A stretch of 64,000 nt of DNA from Blastomonas sp. CACIA14H2 (GCA_000503195.1 AYSC01000016.1:27556-91555), one strand, 5' to 3'. Counted from the first letter of the stretch, positions 38,796-47,337 are shown. Made by a program: numbers and translations. The notes: generated by a model not told the origin, from the sequence alone.

Positions 38796-39074
38796 TCAGC
38801 GGAAATTATCGGCATAGGCCTGGATCTTCAGGCGGCGTGGTGGCGTCTGCTCGATCCGCGCGGTAATTCCGTATTTGTCCGCATAGGCCTTTGCGGCCTC
38901 CAGATCGGGGAATTTCAGCACGACCTGCTGCTGCGTATCGCCCGACCCGGCCCAGCCGGTCAGCGGATCGGGCTTCTTGGCTTCGGCAGGCTCGAATTCG
39001 AGCACCCAAAGATCGGTCAGCGCGCGGCCCGACTGCATGGCGTTCTTGGGGCGCTGATAGATTCGTGCGGCCAT
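38796..39074 (-). CDS. NADH dehydrogenase accessory subunit (NDUFS4-like)
   Basis: A 92-residue protein of the ETC complex I conserved-region family (PF04800). MAARIYQRPKNAMQSGRALT, WVLEFEPAEAKKPDPLTGW and FPDLEAAKAYADKYGI match alphaproteobacterial and mitochondrial NDUFS4. It is a stable accessory subunit of complex I on the cytoplasmic arm. No other nuo gene is nearby, which is normal for this subunit. Confidence 0.93.
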   Translation of the reverse strand: MAARIYQRPKNAMQSGRALTDLWVLEFEPAEAKKPDPLTGWAGSGDTQQQVVLKFPDLEAAKAYADKYGITARIEQTPPRRLKIQAYADNFR

Positions 39075-39172
39075 TGTCTTGCTTCCGTCCCGGAAAAAGG
39101 TGATGTGCGCGCCTTTGCTACACCGGGGCGGTGCGGGTCAAGGCCGATCACCCTGCCATGACGGCGCTCCTC

Positions 39173-39979
39173 TTATTCGCCGCGCCGCTGGCGCGTCATG
39201 ATTCCGCCGCGCTTGCGGATCGATCCCGGCATCCATTTGGCGGCGAAGGCGAGGCGCTTGGCGGTCGGCCCGACATAGCTGTGCACATGCTTGGGATCGT
39301 GCACCGCATTCCACGCGGCCTCGGCGACGATCGCAACCGGCGCGATCTCCAGCCCCGCCGCGGTCACGCTGTCGCGGCTCGACTGGTTGGTGCGCGCGAC
39401 CGGGCCGTCGAGCAGCGGCGTATCGATGAAGCTCGGCAGCAGCGCGCGGACGCGAATGTTATCCGGCCCCCATTCGATATCGAGCGCTTCGCTGAGCCCG
39501 CGCACCGCGAACTTGGTCGCCGAATAGACCGACAGTCCGGCCGAGCCGTAGATTCCGGAGGCCGACGAGGTGTTGAGCAGGCACGATCCGGGCGTGGCCT
39601 TGAGGTACTTGTGCCCGATATGCGCGCCATAGACGACGCCCTTGAAGTTGATGTCGACCAGCTTCTCGATATCGTCCTCGCTATGCTCCTCGAGCAGCCC
39701 GCCAATGCCCACACCGGCATTGTTGAACAGCACGTGCAGCTTGCCCCCGCTCTTCTCGGTGAACGCCTCGAGCGCTTGGGTCCATTGCTCGCGGCTGCGC
39801 ACGTCGAGGCTGTGGATCGACGCCATGCCCGGCGGCAGCATCGCGGCGGTCTCTTCCATGCCCTTCACGTTGACATCGGCGAGGCCCACGAACCAGCCGC
39901 GCGCCGCAAAATACCGCGCCACCTCGCGCCCGATGCCCGAGGCGCCGCCGGTGATGAAGATATACTTGGTGTCGGTCAT
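39173..39979 (-). CDS. SDR family oxidoreductase
   Basis: A 268-residue classical SDR. FITGGASGIGREVARYF (cofactor site), LFNNAGVGIGG, catalytic Ser in NTSSASG and YSATKFAVRG are intact. LADVN after strand 2 ends in Asp, which favours NAD(H). It is soluble with no signal peptide, unlike the SDR at 6891. The substrate is unknown. Confidence 0.93.
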   Translation of the reverse strand: MTDTKYIFITGGASGIGREVARYFAARGWFVGLADVNVKGMEETAAMLPPGMASIHSLDVRSREQWTQALEAFTEKSGGKLHVLFNNAGVGIGGLLEEHSEDDIEKLVDINFKGVVYGAHIGHKYLKATPGSCLLNTSSASGIYGSAGLSVYSATKFAVRGLSEALDIEWGPDNIRVRALLPSFIDTPLLDGPVARTNQSSRDSVTAAGLEIAPVAIVAEAAWNAVHDPKHVHSYVGPTAKRLAFAAKWMPGSIRKRGGIMTRQRRGE

Positions 39980-40011
39980 GTCGTCCCTCCTCAGACGAGG
40001 CCAAACCCCAT

Positions 40012-40091
40012 CCGCTCAGCCTGAGCTTGTCGAAGGCCCCGCGCCCACGCTGACCATATAGCGGGGCCTTCGACAGGCTCAGGCCGAGCGG
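40012..40091. repeat. Long inverted repeat with the TTCGACA-GCTCAGG motif
   Basis: Arms of 31 bases at 40012-40042 and 40061-40091 are complementary apart from two wobble-type mismatches. The core (CCTGAGCTTGTCGAAGG and its inverse) is a repeat very common between genes of Sphingomonadales. It lies between the divergent SDR and ABC transporter genes. Confidence 0.8.
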
Positions 40092-40205
40092 GATTGGCTG
40101 GATCAGGCCCTTCTCGCTCTCGTTTGCGCCGGACGCTAAGCGCGCGGACCACCCCGCGCAAGTGGCTAGCCAGCGCCGCTTGCGCCCGCCTATAAGCATG
40201 CACGC

Positions 40206-41009
40206 ATGGCGACCTCCTCCCCCCCTTCCCGGCCGGAAAGCGCGCGCGGCCCTGCCGTAGCGTTCGAGGGGGTGAGCAAGGCCTATGGCGGCACGATCGC
40301 GATCGATCGGGTGCGCGCAGATATCCTGCCCGGCACGTTCGTCGCGATCGTCGGAAGCTCGGGATCGGGCAAGTCGACGCTGCTGAAAACGGTCAACCGG
40401 CTGATCGAACCCGATTCCGGGGCGGTGCGAATCGACGGCCAGGACGTGGCCGACCAGGAACCGCACGCGCTGCGCCGCTCGATCGGCTATGTCTTCCAGA
40501 ATATCGGCCTGCTCCCGCACATGACCGTGGCGCAGAATATCGGCATCGGTTCGCGCCTCGCGACGCGCAGACAGCTTCCGGTCGAGCGGGTGGGCGATCT
40601 GCTCGATCTGGTCGATCTGCCCCGCGCGTTCGCCTCGCGCCTGCCCGAACAGCTGTCCGGCGGGCAGCAGCAGCGCGTCGGCGTCGCGCGCGCGCTGGCG
40701 GGCGAGCCCGGGCTGATGCTGATGGACGAACCGTTCGGCGCGCTCGATCCGGTGACGCGCGAGGCGCTGGGCGAACAATATCGCGCACTGCACGACCGGC
40801 TCGGGCTCACCACGATCATGGTCACGCACGACATGGCCGAGGCCTTGCTGTTCGCCGACCGCATCTGGGTGATGGCAGCGGGCCGGATCGTCGCCGATGC
40901 GCGCCCTGCACAGCTGATCGCCGGCGGATGCGGGCCCGAGGCCGAGGCGCTGGTCGCGGTGCCGCGCTTGCAGGCGGAGCGGATCACCGCGATGCGGGAT
41001 GGGGTTTGA
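40206..41009 (+). CDS. ABC transporter ATP-binding protein, osmoprotectant (OpuC) type
   Basis: A 267-residue ATPase. VGSSGSGKSTLLKTVNRLIE is Walker A with the NRLIEP context typical of glycine betaine/choline transporters. QNIGLLPHMTVAQNIG is the Q-loop, LSGGQQQRVGVARALA the signature, LMLMDEPFGALD Walker B and THDMAEALLFADR the switch His. There is no C-terminal CBS pair, which many OpuCA proteins use to sense ionic strength. It pairs with the fused permease/binding gene 194 bp downstream. Confidence 0.92.
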   Translation: MATSSPPSRPESARGPAVAFEGVSKAYGGTIAIDRVRADILPGTFVAIVGSSGSGKSTLLKTVNRLIEPDSGAVRIDGQDVADQEPHALRRSIGYVFQNIGLLPHMTVAQNIGIGSRLATRRQLPVERVGDLLDLVDLPRAFASRLPEQLSGGQQQRVGVARALAGEPGLMLMDEPFGALDPVTREALGEQYRALHDRLGLTTIMVTHDMAEALLFADRIWVMAAGRIVADARPAQLIAGGCGPEAEALVAVPRLQAERITAMRDGV

Positions 41010-41032
41010 GCATGGGGCTCGGGTTAGCGATC

Positions 41033-41174
41033 ACGTCCCTCGACTTCGCTCGGGAACTCGGAAAAGTTTGTGCGCCAACTTATGGCGAGCCCCATCTACC
41101 CACCCCCGTTTGTCCCGAGCCCTTCGGCTGGCTGGCAAGCCAGCCGCTCAGGGCGGACCAAGGTCGAGGGACGT
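41033..41174. repeat. Inverted repeat between the two ABC transporter genes
   Basis: ACGTCCCTCGAC (41033-41044) and GTCGAGGGACGT (41163-41174) are perfect 12-base inverted ends around 118 bp, which also contains GGCTGGCAAGCCAGCC. CCTCGACTTCGCTCGGGA is another repeat type frequent in sphingomonads. It fills most of the 193-bp gap. Confidence 0.65.
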
Positions 41175-41202
41175 ATGCGCTACCCCTTGAGCATGGCACA
41201 GC

Positions 41203-42747
41203 ATGACCATCGACTGGCCCCGCCTGATCGACCTGCTCGCGCAGCACGTGCAGCTGAGCTTTGCCGCGCTCGGGCTCGCGCTGCTGATCGCGCTCCCCCT
41301 CGCCATCTGGTCGGTGCGCAACCGCACGGTGGCCAGCATCACCCTGGGTTTTGCGAGCCTGGTCCAGACCATCCCCGCGCTCGCCCTGCTCGCGCTGTTC
41401 TTTCCGCTGCTGCTCGCGCTCTCCACATTGTTCGGCGATGCGATCTCGCCGCTCGGCTTCCTGCCCTCGCTGCTCGCGCTCACGCTCTACGCGCTGCTGC
41501 CGATCCTGCGCAACGCGGTCACCGGGCTGCGCTCGGTCGAACCGGCGATGGTCGAGGCCGCCGATGGCGTGGGCATGACGAGCCTGCAGAAACTCTGGCT
41601 GGTCGAGGCCCCGCTCGCCTCGACCACGATCATGGCGGGGGTGCGCACCGCCGCCGTCTGGACCATCGGCGCGGCGACGCTCTCCACCACGGTCGGTCAG
41701 CCGAGCCTGGGCGACTTGATCTTTGCCGGGCTCCAGACGCAGAACTGGTCGCTGGTGCTCGAAGGATGTTTGGCCGCCGCGGGCCTCGCGATCGCGGTCG
41801 ATCTGCTGCTCGGGCTGATCGAGAGCGGCATCGCGCACCGCCGTCATGCGCGCATCTGGGGCGCGGGGGTCGCGCTCGCGCTCGGCCTTGCGCTCGCGCT
41901 GTGGCCTTCCCCGCAAAGCGACAAGCCGGTGGTAACCATCGGCGCCAAGCGCTTCTCCGAACAGTATATTCTGGCTCGGCTGATCGGTCGCAGGCTCGAG
42001 GCCGCAGGCTATGACGTGCGCTATCGCGAGGGGCTGGGCAGCGCGGTGGTCTATCGTGCGCTCGCCAGCGACGAGGTGCAGGTCTATGTCGATTATGCCG
42101 GTACAATCTGGACCAACGAGATGCAGCGCCAGGACCCCGAACCGCGCGCGGCGATGATCGCCGAGATCGCGCGCTGGGCCAAGGCGCAGCACGGCGTGCA
42201 GCTGGTCGGACCGCTCGGTTTCGAGAACACCTATGCCTTCGCCGTGCGCCCCGATGACGCGACGCGCCTGAACCTCAAAAGCCTCGACGATGTGGTCCGC
42301 GTCGCGCCCGATTTCGTGTTCGGCACCGATGTCGAGTTCCTCGAACGCCCCGAATGGCAGATGGTGCAAAAGGCCTATCCGCTGCGCTTCAAGGGCCGCC
42401 GCGCGTTCGAGCCGACCTTCATGTACCGCGCGCTCTCGCTCGGCGAGGCCGACATCATCTCCGCCTTCAGCTCGGACGGGCGCATCGCCGCGAACGGGTT
42501 CGTGATCCTCAAGGACCCCAAGGGCGCGGTGCCCAGCTATGACGCGATCCTGCTCGCCAGCCGGTCTGCCGCCGCCGATCCGCGCCTCATCGCGGCGCTC
42601 GAGCCTCTGGTCGGCGCAATCCCGGTGGAAAAAATGCGGCAAGCCAATTATCGGGTCGACAGGGACGCGAACAAGCAAAGCCCAGCCGATTCGGCTGCCT
42701 GGCTGGACACGGCCATCTCCACCAAGACCAAGGGTAAGAATCGATGA
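41203..42747 (+). CDS. Osmoprotectant ABC transporter: permease fused to substrate-binding domain
   Basis: A 514-residue protein. Residues 1-215 are an OpuCB-like permease with about six helices and the EAA-loop-like VEAADGVGMTSLQKLWLVEAP (read in two parts). Residues 240-500 are an OpuCC-type binding domain starting VTIGAKRFSEQYILA, with VYVDYAGTIW and GPLGFENTYAFAVRPDDA. Such fusions are known in the betaine/carnitine/choline family. The ligand cannot be fixed by eye. Its stop overlaps the next gene (ATGA). Confidence 0.92.
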   Translation: MTIDWPRLIDLLAQHVQLSFAALGLALLIALPLAIWSVRNRTVASITLGFASLVQTIPALALLALFFPLLLALSTLFGDAISPLGFLPSLLALTLYALLPILRNAVTGLRSVEPAMVEAADGVGMTSLQKLWLVEAPLASTTIMAGVRTAAVWTIGAATLSTTVGQPSLGDLIFAGLQTQNWSLVLEGCLAAAGLAIAVDLLLGLIESGIAHRRHARIWGAGVALALGLALALWPSPQSDKPVVTIGAKRFSEQYILARLIGRRLEAAGYDVRYREGLGSAVVYRALASDEVQVYVDYAGTIWTNEMQRQDPEPRAAMIAEIARWAKAQHGVQLVGPLGFENTYAFAVRPDDATRLNLKSLDDVVRVAPDFVFGTDVEFLERPEWQMVQKAYPLRFKGRRAFEPTFMYRALSLGEADIISAFSSDGRIAANGFVILKDPKGAVPSYDAILLASRSAAADPRLIAALEPLVGAIPVEKMRQANYRVDRDANKQSPADSAAWLDTAISTKTKGKNR

Positions 42748-43283
42748 TGATCAAGCGCCTGCTGCTGACACTTTTCATCGCGCCGATGCTGCTGTGCGCG
42801 AATGCGGCGCATGCTGCGGTGACCATCACCTTCTACAGCCACGAGCTGGGCAGCCAGTTCCCGCACGCCTTCGCCACGCTCAAGGGCAAGGTCGATTCGA
42901 CCGGCGAGGTCGTCGACACCAATGTCGGTTTCACCGCAACCAGCACCGGCCCCAGCATCCTGTTCGGCTGGGTCGAGGGCCGGGTCAGCGTGGTCAAGCC
43001 CAAGTACATCGCCAGCAGCGCGCCGCATTTCAGCTATGAGCTGACCGATGCCGAATACCGCGCGGTGATGGCGGTGGCCGACAAGTGGCGCAACAAGCCG
43101 CAGAAGAACTACAATCTCAACAAGGCCAATTGTGTGCATTTCATCGGCGAAATCGCCACTGCGGCGGGCCTGAAGATCAACCCCGGCAGCAAGTTCTTCA
43201 AGAAGCCGACCAGCTTCCTCAAGGAAGTGACCGCGCTCAGCCGCGGACGGCTCGCCAGCGGACGCATCCTCTACAAGGGCTGA
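42744..43283 (+). CDS. Exported protein with permuted-papain (YiiX/NlpC-like) features
   Basis: A 179-residue protein with a signal peptide (MMIKRLLLTLFIAPMLLCANAAHA). HELGSQFPHAFATLKG gives a His at 41, and KNYNLNKANCVHFIGEIA a Cys at 130. The order His-then-Cys, with Asn just before the Cys, matches permuted papain-fold hydrolases (YiiX/YaeF, LRAT-like), which act on amide or ester bonds in lipids or peptides. The assignment rests on motif reading. Translation is coupled to the transporter gene by a 4-nt overlap. Confidence 0.6.
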   Translation: MMIKRLLLTLFIAPMLLCANAAHAAVTITFYSHELGSQFPHAFATLKGKVDSTGEVVDTNVGFTATSTGPSILFGWVEGRVSVVKPKYIASSAPHFSYELTDAEYRAVMAVADKWRNKPQKNYNLNKANCVHFIGEIATAAGLKINPGSKFFKKPTSFLKEVTALSRGRLASGRILYKG

Positions 43284-43318
43284 AGGTTGCGGGGCTGAAG
43301 GTTGCGGGGCTGAAGGTC
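43278..43318. repeat. 15-bp tandem repeat, 2.7 copies
   Basis: The unit GGCTGAAGGTTGCGG is repeated at 43278 and 43293 and partly at 43308. It starts at the last codon of the exported protein gene. Any slippage would occur just after that stop and before the convergent glycosylase gene. Confidence 0.85.
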
Positions 43319-43952
43319 AGAGCGCGGCGTTGTTGTAGCAATGCCAGGTGAGGATCGCCACCGCACCGCGATGCGGTGACCAGGGGTCGGCGAGCAGCCG
43401 GGCTTCCTTTTCGGACGGTCGCGCCTTCAGCCCCAGGATGCGGCCGATGCCCGCCTGCACCGCCAGATCGCCGGCGGGCCAGATATCGGGGCGGCCTTCG
43501 GCGAACAGCAGATAGATTTCCGCCGACCAGCGGCCGATGCCCTTGATCCGAACCAGTTCGGCAATCGCCGCCTCGTCGTCCTCAGGCAGATTTTCCAGGT
43601 CGAGCCCGCCGCTCACCACCAGCTCGGCCAGCGAGCGGGCATAGCCCTGTTTCTGCCGCGATAGCCCGCAGGCGCGTAAGGACTCGAAATCCGCCGCGAT
43701 CAGCGCATCGGGCGCGCAGCCCAGGCCGAGCGCGGCCTCGAGCTTGTTCCACACCGATGCCGCCGCCGCGACGCTGACCTGCTGGCCGACGATCGTGCGC
43801 AGCAGCGTGGTATAGCCGCGGTCGCGGATGCGGGTTTCGGGATAGCCGGCAATTTCGAGCGCGCGGGCGATTGCGGGTTCCTTGGCGGCCACGGTATCCA
43901 GCCCCAGCGTCAGCTGCTCTGCGGTCAGTCCCATATCTGCATCCTCATCCAT
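43317..43952 (-). CDS. DNA-3-methyladenine glycosylase II (AlkA-like HhH-GPD)
   Basis: A 211-residue base-excision repair protein of the short AlkA type. LLRTIVGQQVSVAAAASVW is the family motif. IKGIGRWSAEIYLLFAEGRP is the helix-hairpin-helix with GIG, and the catalytic Asp lies in WPAGDLAVQ. It removes alkylated purines. ATG 43934 (MGLTAEQL) is an alternative start, six codons in. No [4Fe-4S] cysteines are present. Confidence 0.93.
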   Translation of the reverse strand: MDEDADMGLTAEQLTLGLDTVAAKEPAIARALEIAGYPETRIRDRGYTTLLRTIVGQQVSVAAAASVWNKLEAALGLGCAPDALIAADFESLRACGLSRQKQGYARSLAELVVSGGLDLENLPEDDEAAIAELVRIKGIGRWSAEIYLLFAEGRPDIWPAGDLAVQAGIGRILGLKARPSEKEARLLADPWSPHRGAVAILTWHCYNNAAL

Positions 43953-44039
43953 TCTGCCGCTTGCAATCGCGCTTGGCGTTGATCATAGCAACCGCGTTCG
44001 GGGGGCCAATGCCCGTTTTCACTCTATTGGGGAGTTTCC

Positions 44040-44357
44040 ATGCCAAAGCTGACCGTCATCAATCGCGCGGGCGAAGAGAGCACCATCGATGCCGATACCG
44101 GCCTGTCGGTGATGGAAGCGATCCGCGACAACGGCTTTGACGAACTTCTGGCGCTGTGCGGCGGCTGCTGCTCGTGCGCGACCTGCCATGTCCATGTCGA
44201 CGCCGCCTGGGTCGACAAGCTGCCCGCGATCAGCGCCGACGAGGACGACCTGCTCGACAGCTCGGACCATCGCAACGAAACCTCGCGCCTGTCGTGCCAG
44301 ATCCAGCTGACCGACGCGCTCGACGGCCTGAAGGTTGCGATCGCTCCCGAAGATTGA
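44040..44357 (+). CDS. [2Fe-2S] ferredoxin, adrenodoxin type
   Basis: A 105-residue electron carrier. Cluster cysteines lie in [15 protein letters not shown] (C-x5-C-x2-C pattern) and in RLSCQIQL near residue 88. [20 protein letters not shown] is typical of the bacterial putidaredoxin/adrenodoxin group that serves P450s or FeS assembly. GGGGAG sits 5-6 bases before ATG 44040. No P450 or reductase is adjacent, so the partner is unknown. Confidence 0.95.
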   Translation: MPKLTVINRAGEESTIDADTGLSVMEAIRDNGFDELLALCGGCCSCATCHVHVDAAWVDKLPAISADEDDLLDSSDHRNETSRLSCQIQLTDALDGLKVAIAPED

Positions 44358-45134
44358 TCAGATGCCGCCGGGCGTGACCTCGCGCCCGGCCGCTTCCAGC
44401 GATGCCGTGAGGTCCGCCGCGCAGGCATCGAGCGCGGCCTGGTCGACCGAGCGGATGACGAAATTCGCGCCGACCCGGCCTTCACGAAAGAACGGATAGC
44501 TGCCGATCTGGCACTGCTCGTGCGCGCGCTCGGTCGCGCCCAGCATGTCCGCGACTTCGCTTTCCGCGACCCAGCAGCCCAAAGTCGTCGACAGCACGGG
44601 CAGCCCGCCCTCGAGCGTTCCCGTCAGCGCATCGAGCATGCCCGCGGTGATGTGCGGCACCCCCGCCATCAGGAACAGGTTGCCGATGCGGATGCCGGGC
44701 GCCCCCGACATGCGGTTCTCGATCAGCTCGGCGCCATCGGGCACGCGCGCCATGCGCAGCCGCCCCTCGTTGAGCCCGCCGCGCGAGGCGTAATAGCGCT
44801 CGAGAATCGCGCGCGCGACCGGATGGATGATCACCTCGACCCCCAGCGCACGGGCGATCGCATCGACGGTGATGTCGTCATGCGTCGGGCCGATGCCGCC
44901 GGTGGTGAACAGATAGTCGTTGCGCGCGCGCAGGATGTTCACCGCCTCGACGATCGCATCCATGTCGTCGGCGACGACGCGCACCTCCTTGAGCCTTATG
45001 CCCTGCACGTTGAGCCAGGTGGCGACCTGCGCGACATTCTTGTCCTGCGTGCGTCCGGAGAGAATTTCATCGCCGATCACGATCAGCGCAGCGGTCCAGA
45101 TGCGGGGGGTGGAAGCGGTGGCGTCTGCTGTCAT
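44358..45134 (-). CDS. CinA N-terminal (molybdopterin-binding-like) domain protein
   Basis: A 258-residue protein. AALIVIGDEILSGRTQDKN and YLFTTGGIGPTHDDITVDAI are the MoCF-biosynthesis/CinA motifs. It lacks the C-terminal CinA deamidase domain of full-length proteins (about 400 residues). Some full-length CinA proteins are ADP-ribose pyrophosphatases with NMN deamidase activity; this short form may keep only the first. It converges on the ferredoxin gene with no gap. Confidence 0.9.
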   Translation of the reverse strand: MTADATASTPRIWTAALIVIGDEILSGRTQDKNVAQVATWLNVQGIRLKEVRVVADDMDAIVEAVNILRARNDYLFTTGGIGPTHDDITVDAIARALGVEVIIHPVARAILERYYASRGGLNEGRLRMARVPDGAELIENRMSGAPGIRIGNLFLMAGVPHITAGMLDALTGTLEGGLPVLSTTLGCWVAESEVADMLGATERAHEQCQIGSYPFFREGRVGANFVIRSVDQAALDACAADLTASLEAAGREVTPGGI

Positions 45135-45189
45135 GCGCCGGTGTTTAGCGAACGGGCGAAGCCGCGCAAGCGCTTGATGCGCTGGCCCG

Positions 45190-45585
45190 CTATTCGGTCC
45201 AGAAGGTTCGGCATCCCAGAGCCGCCAGCGCCGGATCGCGGGTGATGACGGTCAGATCATCGTGGATCGCCTGCGCGGCGATCATCCGGTCGAACGGATC
45301 GCGATGCTCGCCGGGCAACGATCCGGCGAGCAAGCCATGCGGCACGCTGACGCCGAGTTCCAGAAAGCCGTCTGCTCGCGCCAGATACTCGAATTTCTCG
45401 TATACCGGAATGGCGGCATCCCATTTGCCGATCCGGCATTTGGTCGCAACTTCCCAGGCAGACACAGCGCTCACGAATATGGTGTTGCGTTCGTCGCCGA
45501 TTTCCTCGGCTACCGGGCGTGGCAACGCCTTATCCCCAACCCACCACCAGACCAGAGCATGGGTATCGAACAGATAATCGGTCAT
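45190..45585 (-). CDS. PIN domain toxin paired with a Phd-type antitoxin
   Basis: A 131-residue PIN protein of the Phd-linked group. Acidic sites are YLFDTHALVWWW (Asp7), SAWEVATKCRIGKW (Glu) and DPFDRMIAAQA with VITRDPAL. The toxin is expected to be an RNase. Its start overlaps the antitoxin stop by 4 nt. Confidence 0.92.
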   Translation of the reverse strand: MTDYLFDTHALVWWWVGDKALPRPVAEEIGDERNTIFVSAVSAWEVATKCRIGKWDAAIPVYEKFEYLARADGFLELGVSVPHGLLAGSLPGEHRDPFDRMIAAQAIHDDLTVITRDPALAALGCRTFWTE

Positions 45586-45818
45586 TCCCAGGCCCGAAGC
45601 TCTTCTTCGGGCAGAGGATCGAAGAAAAAGCTGTCCGGGATCGGCTGCGACAGCTTCAGCCGCCCCGGCCGCCGCTCGACCTTCACCTGTTCCAGCGGCA
45701 CCAGCCGCGCATAAGGCTTGCCCGCCTTGGCGAGGATGATCTCCTCGCCGGCATGCGCGCGGTCGAGCAGTTTGGAAAAATGCGTTTTCGCGTCATGGAC
45801 GTTGACAATGCTGGTCAT
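45582..45818 (-). CDS. Phd/YefM family antitoxin
   Basis: A 78-residue protein. VNVHDAKTHFSKLLDRAHAG is the Phd/YefM DNA-binding N-terminus, and AGKPYARLVPLEQ follows. The C-terminus (PIPDSFFFDPLPEEELRAWE) would bind the toxin. It overlaps the toxin gene by 4 nt, with an exact inverted repeat just upstream. Confidence 0.93.
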   Translation of the reverse strand: MTSIVNVHDAKTHFSKLLDRAHAGEEIILAKAGKPYARLVPLEQVKVERRPGRLKLSQPIPDSFFFDPLPEEELRAWE

Positions 45819-45827
45819 GACAGACGG

Positions 45828-45861
45828 TTAGTCCATTGACCGGACTAAGTCAATGGACTAA
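45828..45861 (-). promoter_or_regulatory. Operator of the Phd/PIN module
   Basis: TTAGTCCATTGAC and GTCAATGGACTAA are perfect 13-base arms around an 8-base spacer that itself repeats GGACTAA. It starts 10 bp before the antitoxin ATG and overlaps a minus-strand TTGACT. It also lies 60 bp upstream of map on the other strand, so it could influence both. Confidence 0.7.
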
Positions 45862-45921
45862 GCCCAGCCCCAACGCGCAAGGGGTCGCCAAATCGCGGTC
45901 CCTGCCCTATATGGAATCATC

Positions 45922-46746
45922 ATGAACCAGTATGTCCACGTCACCAATGCCGACACGCCGATGCGCGATGGCACGATCAAGCTGCACGGCCCCGAGGGCT
46001 TCGAGGGGATGCGCAAGGCGGGCCAGCTCGCCGCGCACGTACTCGACGAGCTGACGAGCTTCGTCACCGAAGGCGTGACGACCGCCGAAATCGACGACAA
46101 GGTGCGCGAGCTGATGCTGGCGGGCGGCGGCATTCCCGCGACGCTCGGCTATCGCGGTTTCACGCACAGCTGCTGCACCTCGATCAACCATGTCGTGTGT
46201 CACGGCATCCCCGGCGACCGCAAGCTGAAGGACGGCGATATCGTCAATATCGACGTCACCCCGATCGTCGATGGCTGGCATGGCGATACCAGCCGCATGT
46301 TTTTGATCGGCGATGTCGGCGTGAAGGCCCGGCGGCTGGTCGATGTGACCTATGAATGCCTGATGCTCGGCATCGAGCAGGCCAGGCCAGGTAACACGAT
46401 GGGTGATGTCGCGCACGCGATCCAGTCCTATGCCGAAAAGCACCGCTACGGCGTGGTGCGCGATTTCTGCGGCCATGGCTTGGGCAAGCTGTTCCACGAT
46501 GCACCCGAGGTCGTCCATGTCGGCCGTCCCGGCACCGGGCCCGAGCTCAAGCCCGGCATGTTCTTCACCATCGAGCCGATGATCAATATCGGCAAGCACG
46601 CGGTGAAGATGCTCGAGGATGGCTGGACCGCCGTCACCCGCGACCGCTCGCTCTCGGCGCAGTTCGAACATTCGATCGGGATCACCGAGACCGGCTGCGA
46701 GATCTTCACCAAGAGCGCGAAAGGGCTGGACCGGCCGCCTTATTGA
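45922..46746 (+). CDS. map: Methionine aminopeptidase, type I
   Basis: A 274-residue essential metalloprotease that removes initiator Met. The metal ligands are visible: Asp in VNIDVTPIVDGWHGDTSRMF, His in FCGHGLGKLFHD, Glu in FFTIEPMINIG and Glu in FEHSIGITETG. CCTSINHVVCHGIPG is typical of type I. It converges with the toxin gene parE, overlapping by 7 bp at the 3' ends. Confidence 0.97.
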   Translation: MNQYVHVTNADTPMRDGTIKLHGPEGFEGMRKAGQLAAHVLDELTSFVTEGVTTAEIDDKVRELMLAGGGIPATLGYRGFTHSCCTSINHVVCHGIPGDRKLKDGDIVNIDVTPIVDGWHGDTSRMFLIGDVGVKARRLVDVTYECLMLGIEQARPGNTMGDVAHAIQSYAEKHRYGVVRDFCGHGLGKLFHDAPEVVHVGRPGTGPELKPGMFFTIEPMINIGKHAVKMLEDGWTAVTRDRSLSAQFEHSIGITETGCEIFTKSAKGLDRPPY

Positions 46747-47054
46747 TCGGTGGACCTGTGCGCCGCTCCGAATATCTTGGTCTGATCCCTGGCACCATGG
46801 ATGACCCGCACGATTTCAAGGACCTCGTGTGGAGCGCGATAATAGATGATATAGCTTCCGAAAGCGCGTCCACGCAAACCGGCCATCAGATCATCCCGCG
46901 GAGAGCCGATTCCGGGTCCGTCGCAAAGCCGGTCGAATATGCCGTTCAGCTTTTCGATGAACTGTTCCGCTGCCGCGAGATCGTCGCGCGCGATATACTC
47001 TGCAATCGCGTCAAGGTCGGCCTGGGCTTCGATCGAGACTGATAGTCGGATCAT
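46740..47054 (-). CDS. parE: ParE/RelE-type toxin
   Basis: A 104-residue toxin of the RelE/ParE fold. MIRLSVSIEAQADLDAIAEY, then SPRDDLMAGLRGRAFGSYII and VLEIVRVIHGARD are the usual motifs. ParE members poison DNA gyrase. The RelE-type catalytic residues are not obvious, so ParE is preferred. It overlaps the antitoxin gene by 4 nt. Confidence 0.9.
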   Translation of the reverse strand: MIRLSVSIEAQADLDAIAEYIARDDLAAAEQFIEKLNGIFDRLCDGPGIGSPRDDLMAGLRGRAFGSYIIYYRAPHEVLEIVRVIHGARDQTKIFGAAHRSTDQ

Positions 47055-47314
47055 CTGGCATATTTTGCGCGAAGGCGCTGCTTCATGGCCTCAGGGTCCC
47101 ACTCGACGACGCGCCCTGCCTCGATGTCATCGATGCCCTTCTGGATTTCGCGGCGCAAATGCTCCAGCTCGGCCTGCTGCATCTGACGCTCCAGTTCCCA
47201 GCCGCGCAGGGCATCGCGGATCGCCTCGCTGATGCTCGCATATTCGCCCGCTGCTACCGCTGCATGCAGCAGCTTGTGATGCGCCTCGGTCAGGGTGATG
47301 CTGGCTTTTTCCAT
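47051..47314 (-). CDS. parD: ParD-type ribbon-helix-helix antitoxin
   Basis: An 87-residue protein. SITLTEAHHKLLHAAVAAGE and YASISEAIRDALRGWELER form the RHH DNA-binding domain typical of ParD/CC2985. The C-terminal helix would neutralise ParE. It starts at ATG 47314 and has a consensus -10 and an operator just upstream. Confidence 0.92.
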   Translation of the reverse strand: MEKASITLTEAHHKLLHAAVAAGEYASISEAIRDALRGWELERQMQQAELEHLRREIQKGIDDIEAGRVVEWDPEAMKQRLRAKYAR

Positions 47315-47337
47315 GACAGTCCTTTCGCTTTGGTGCG

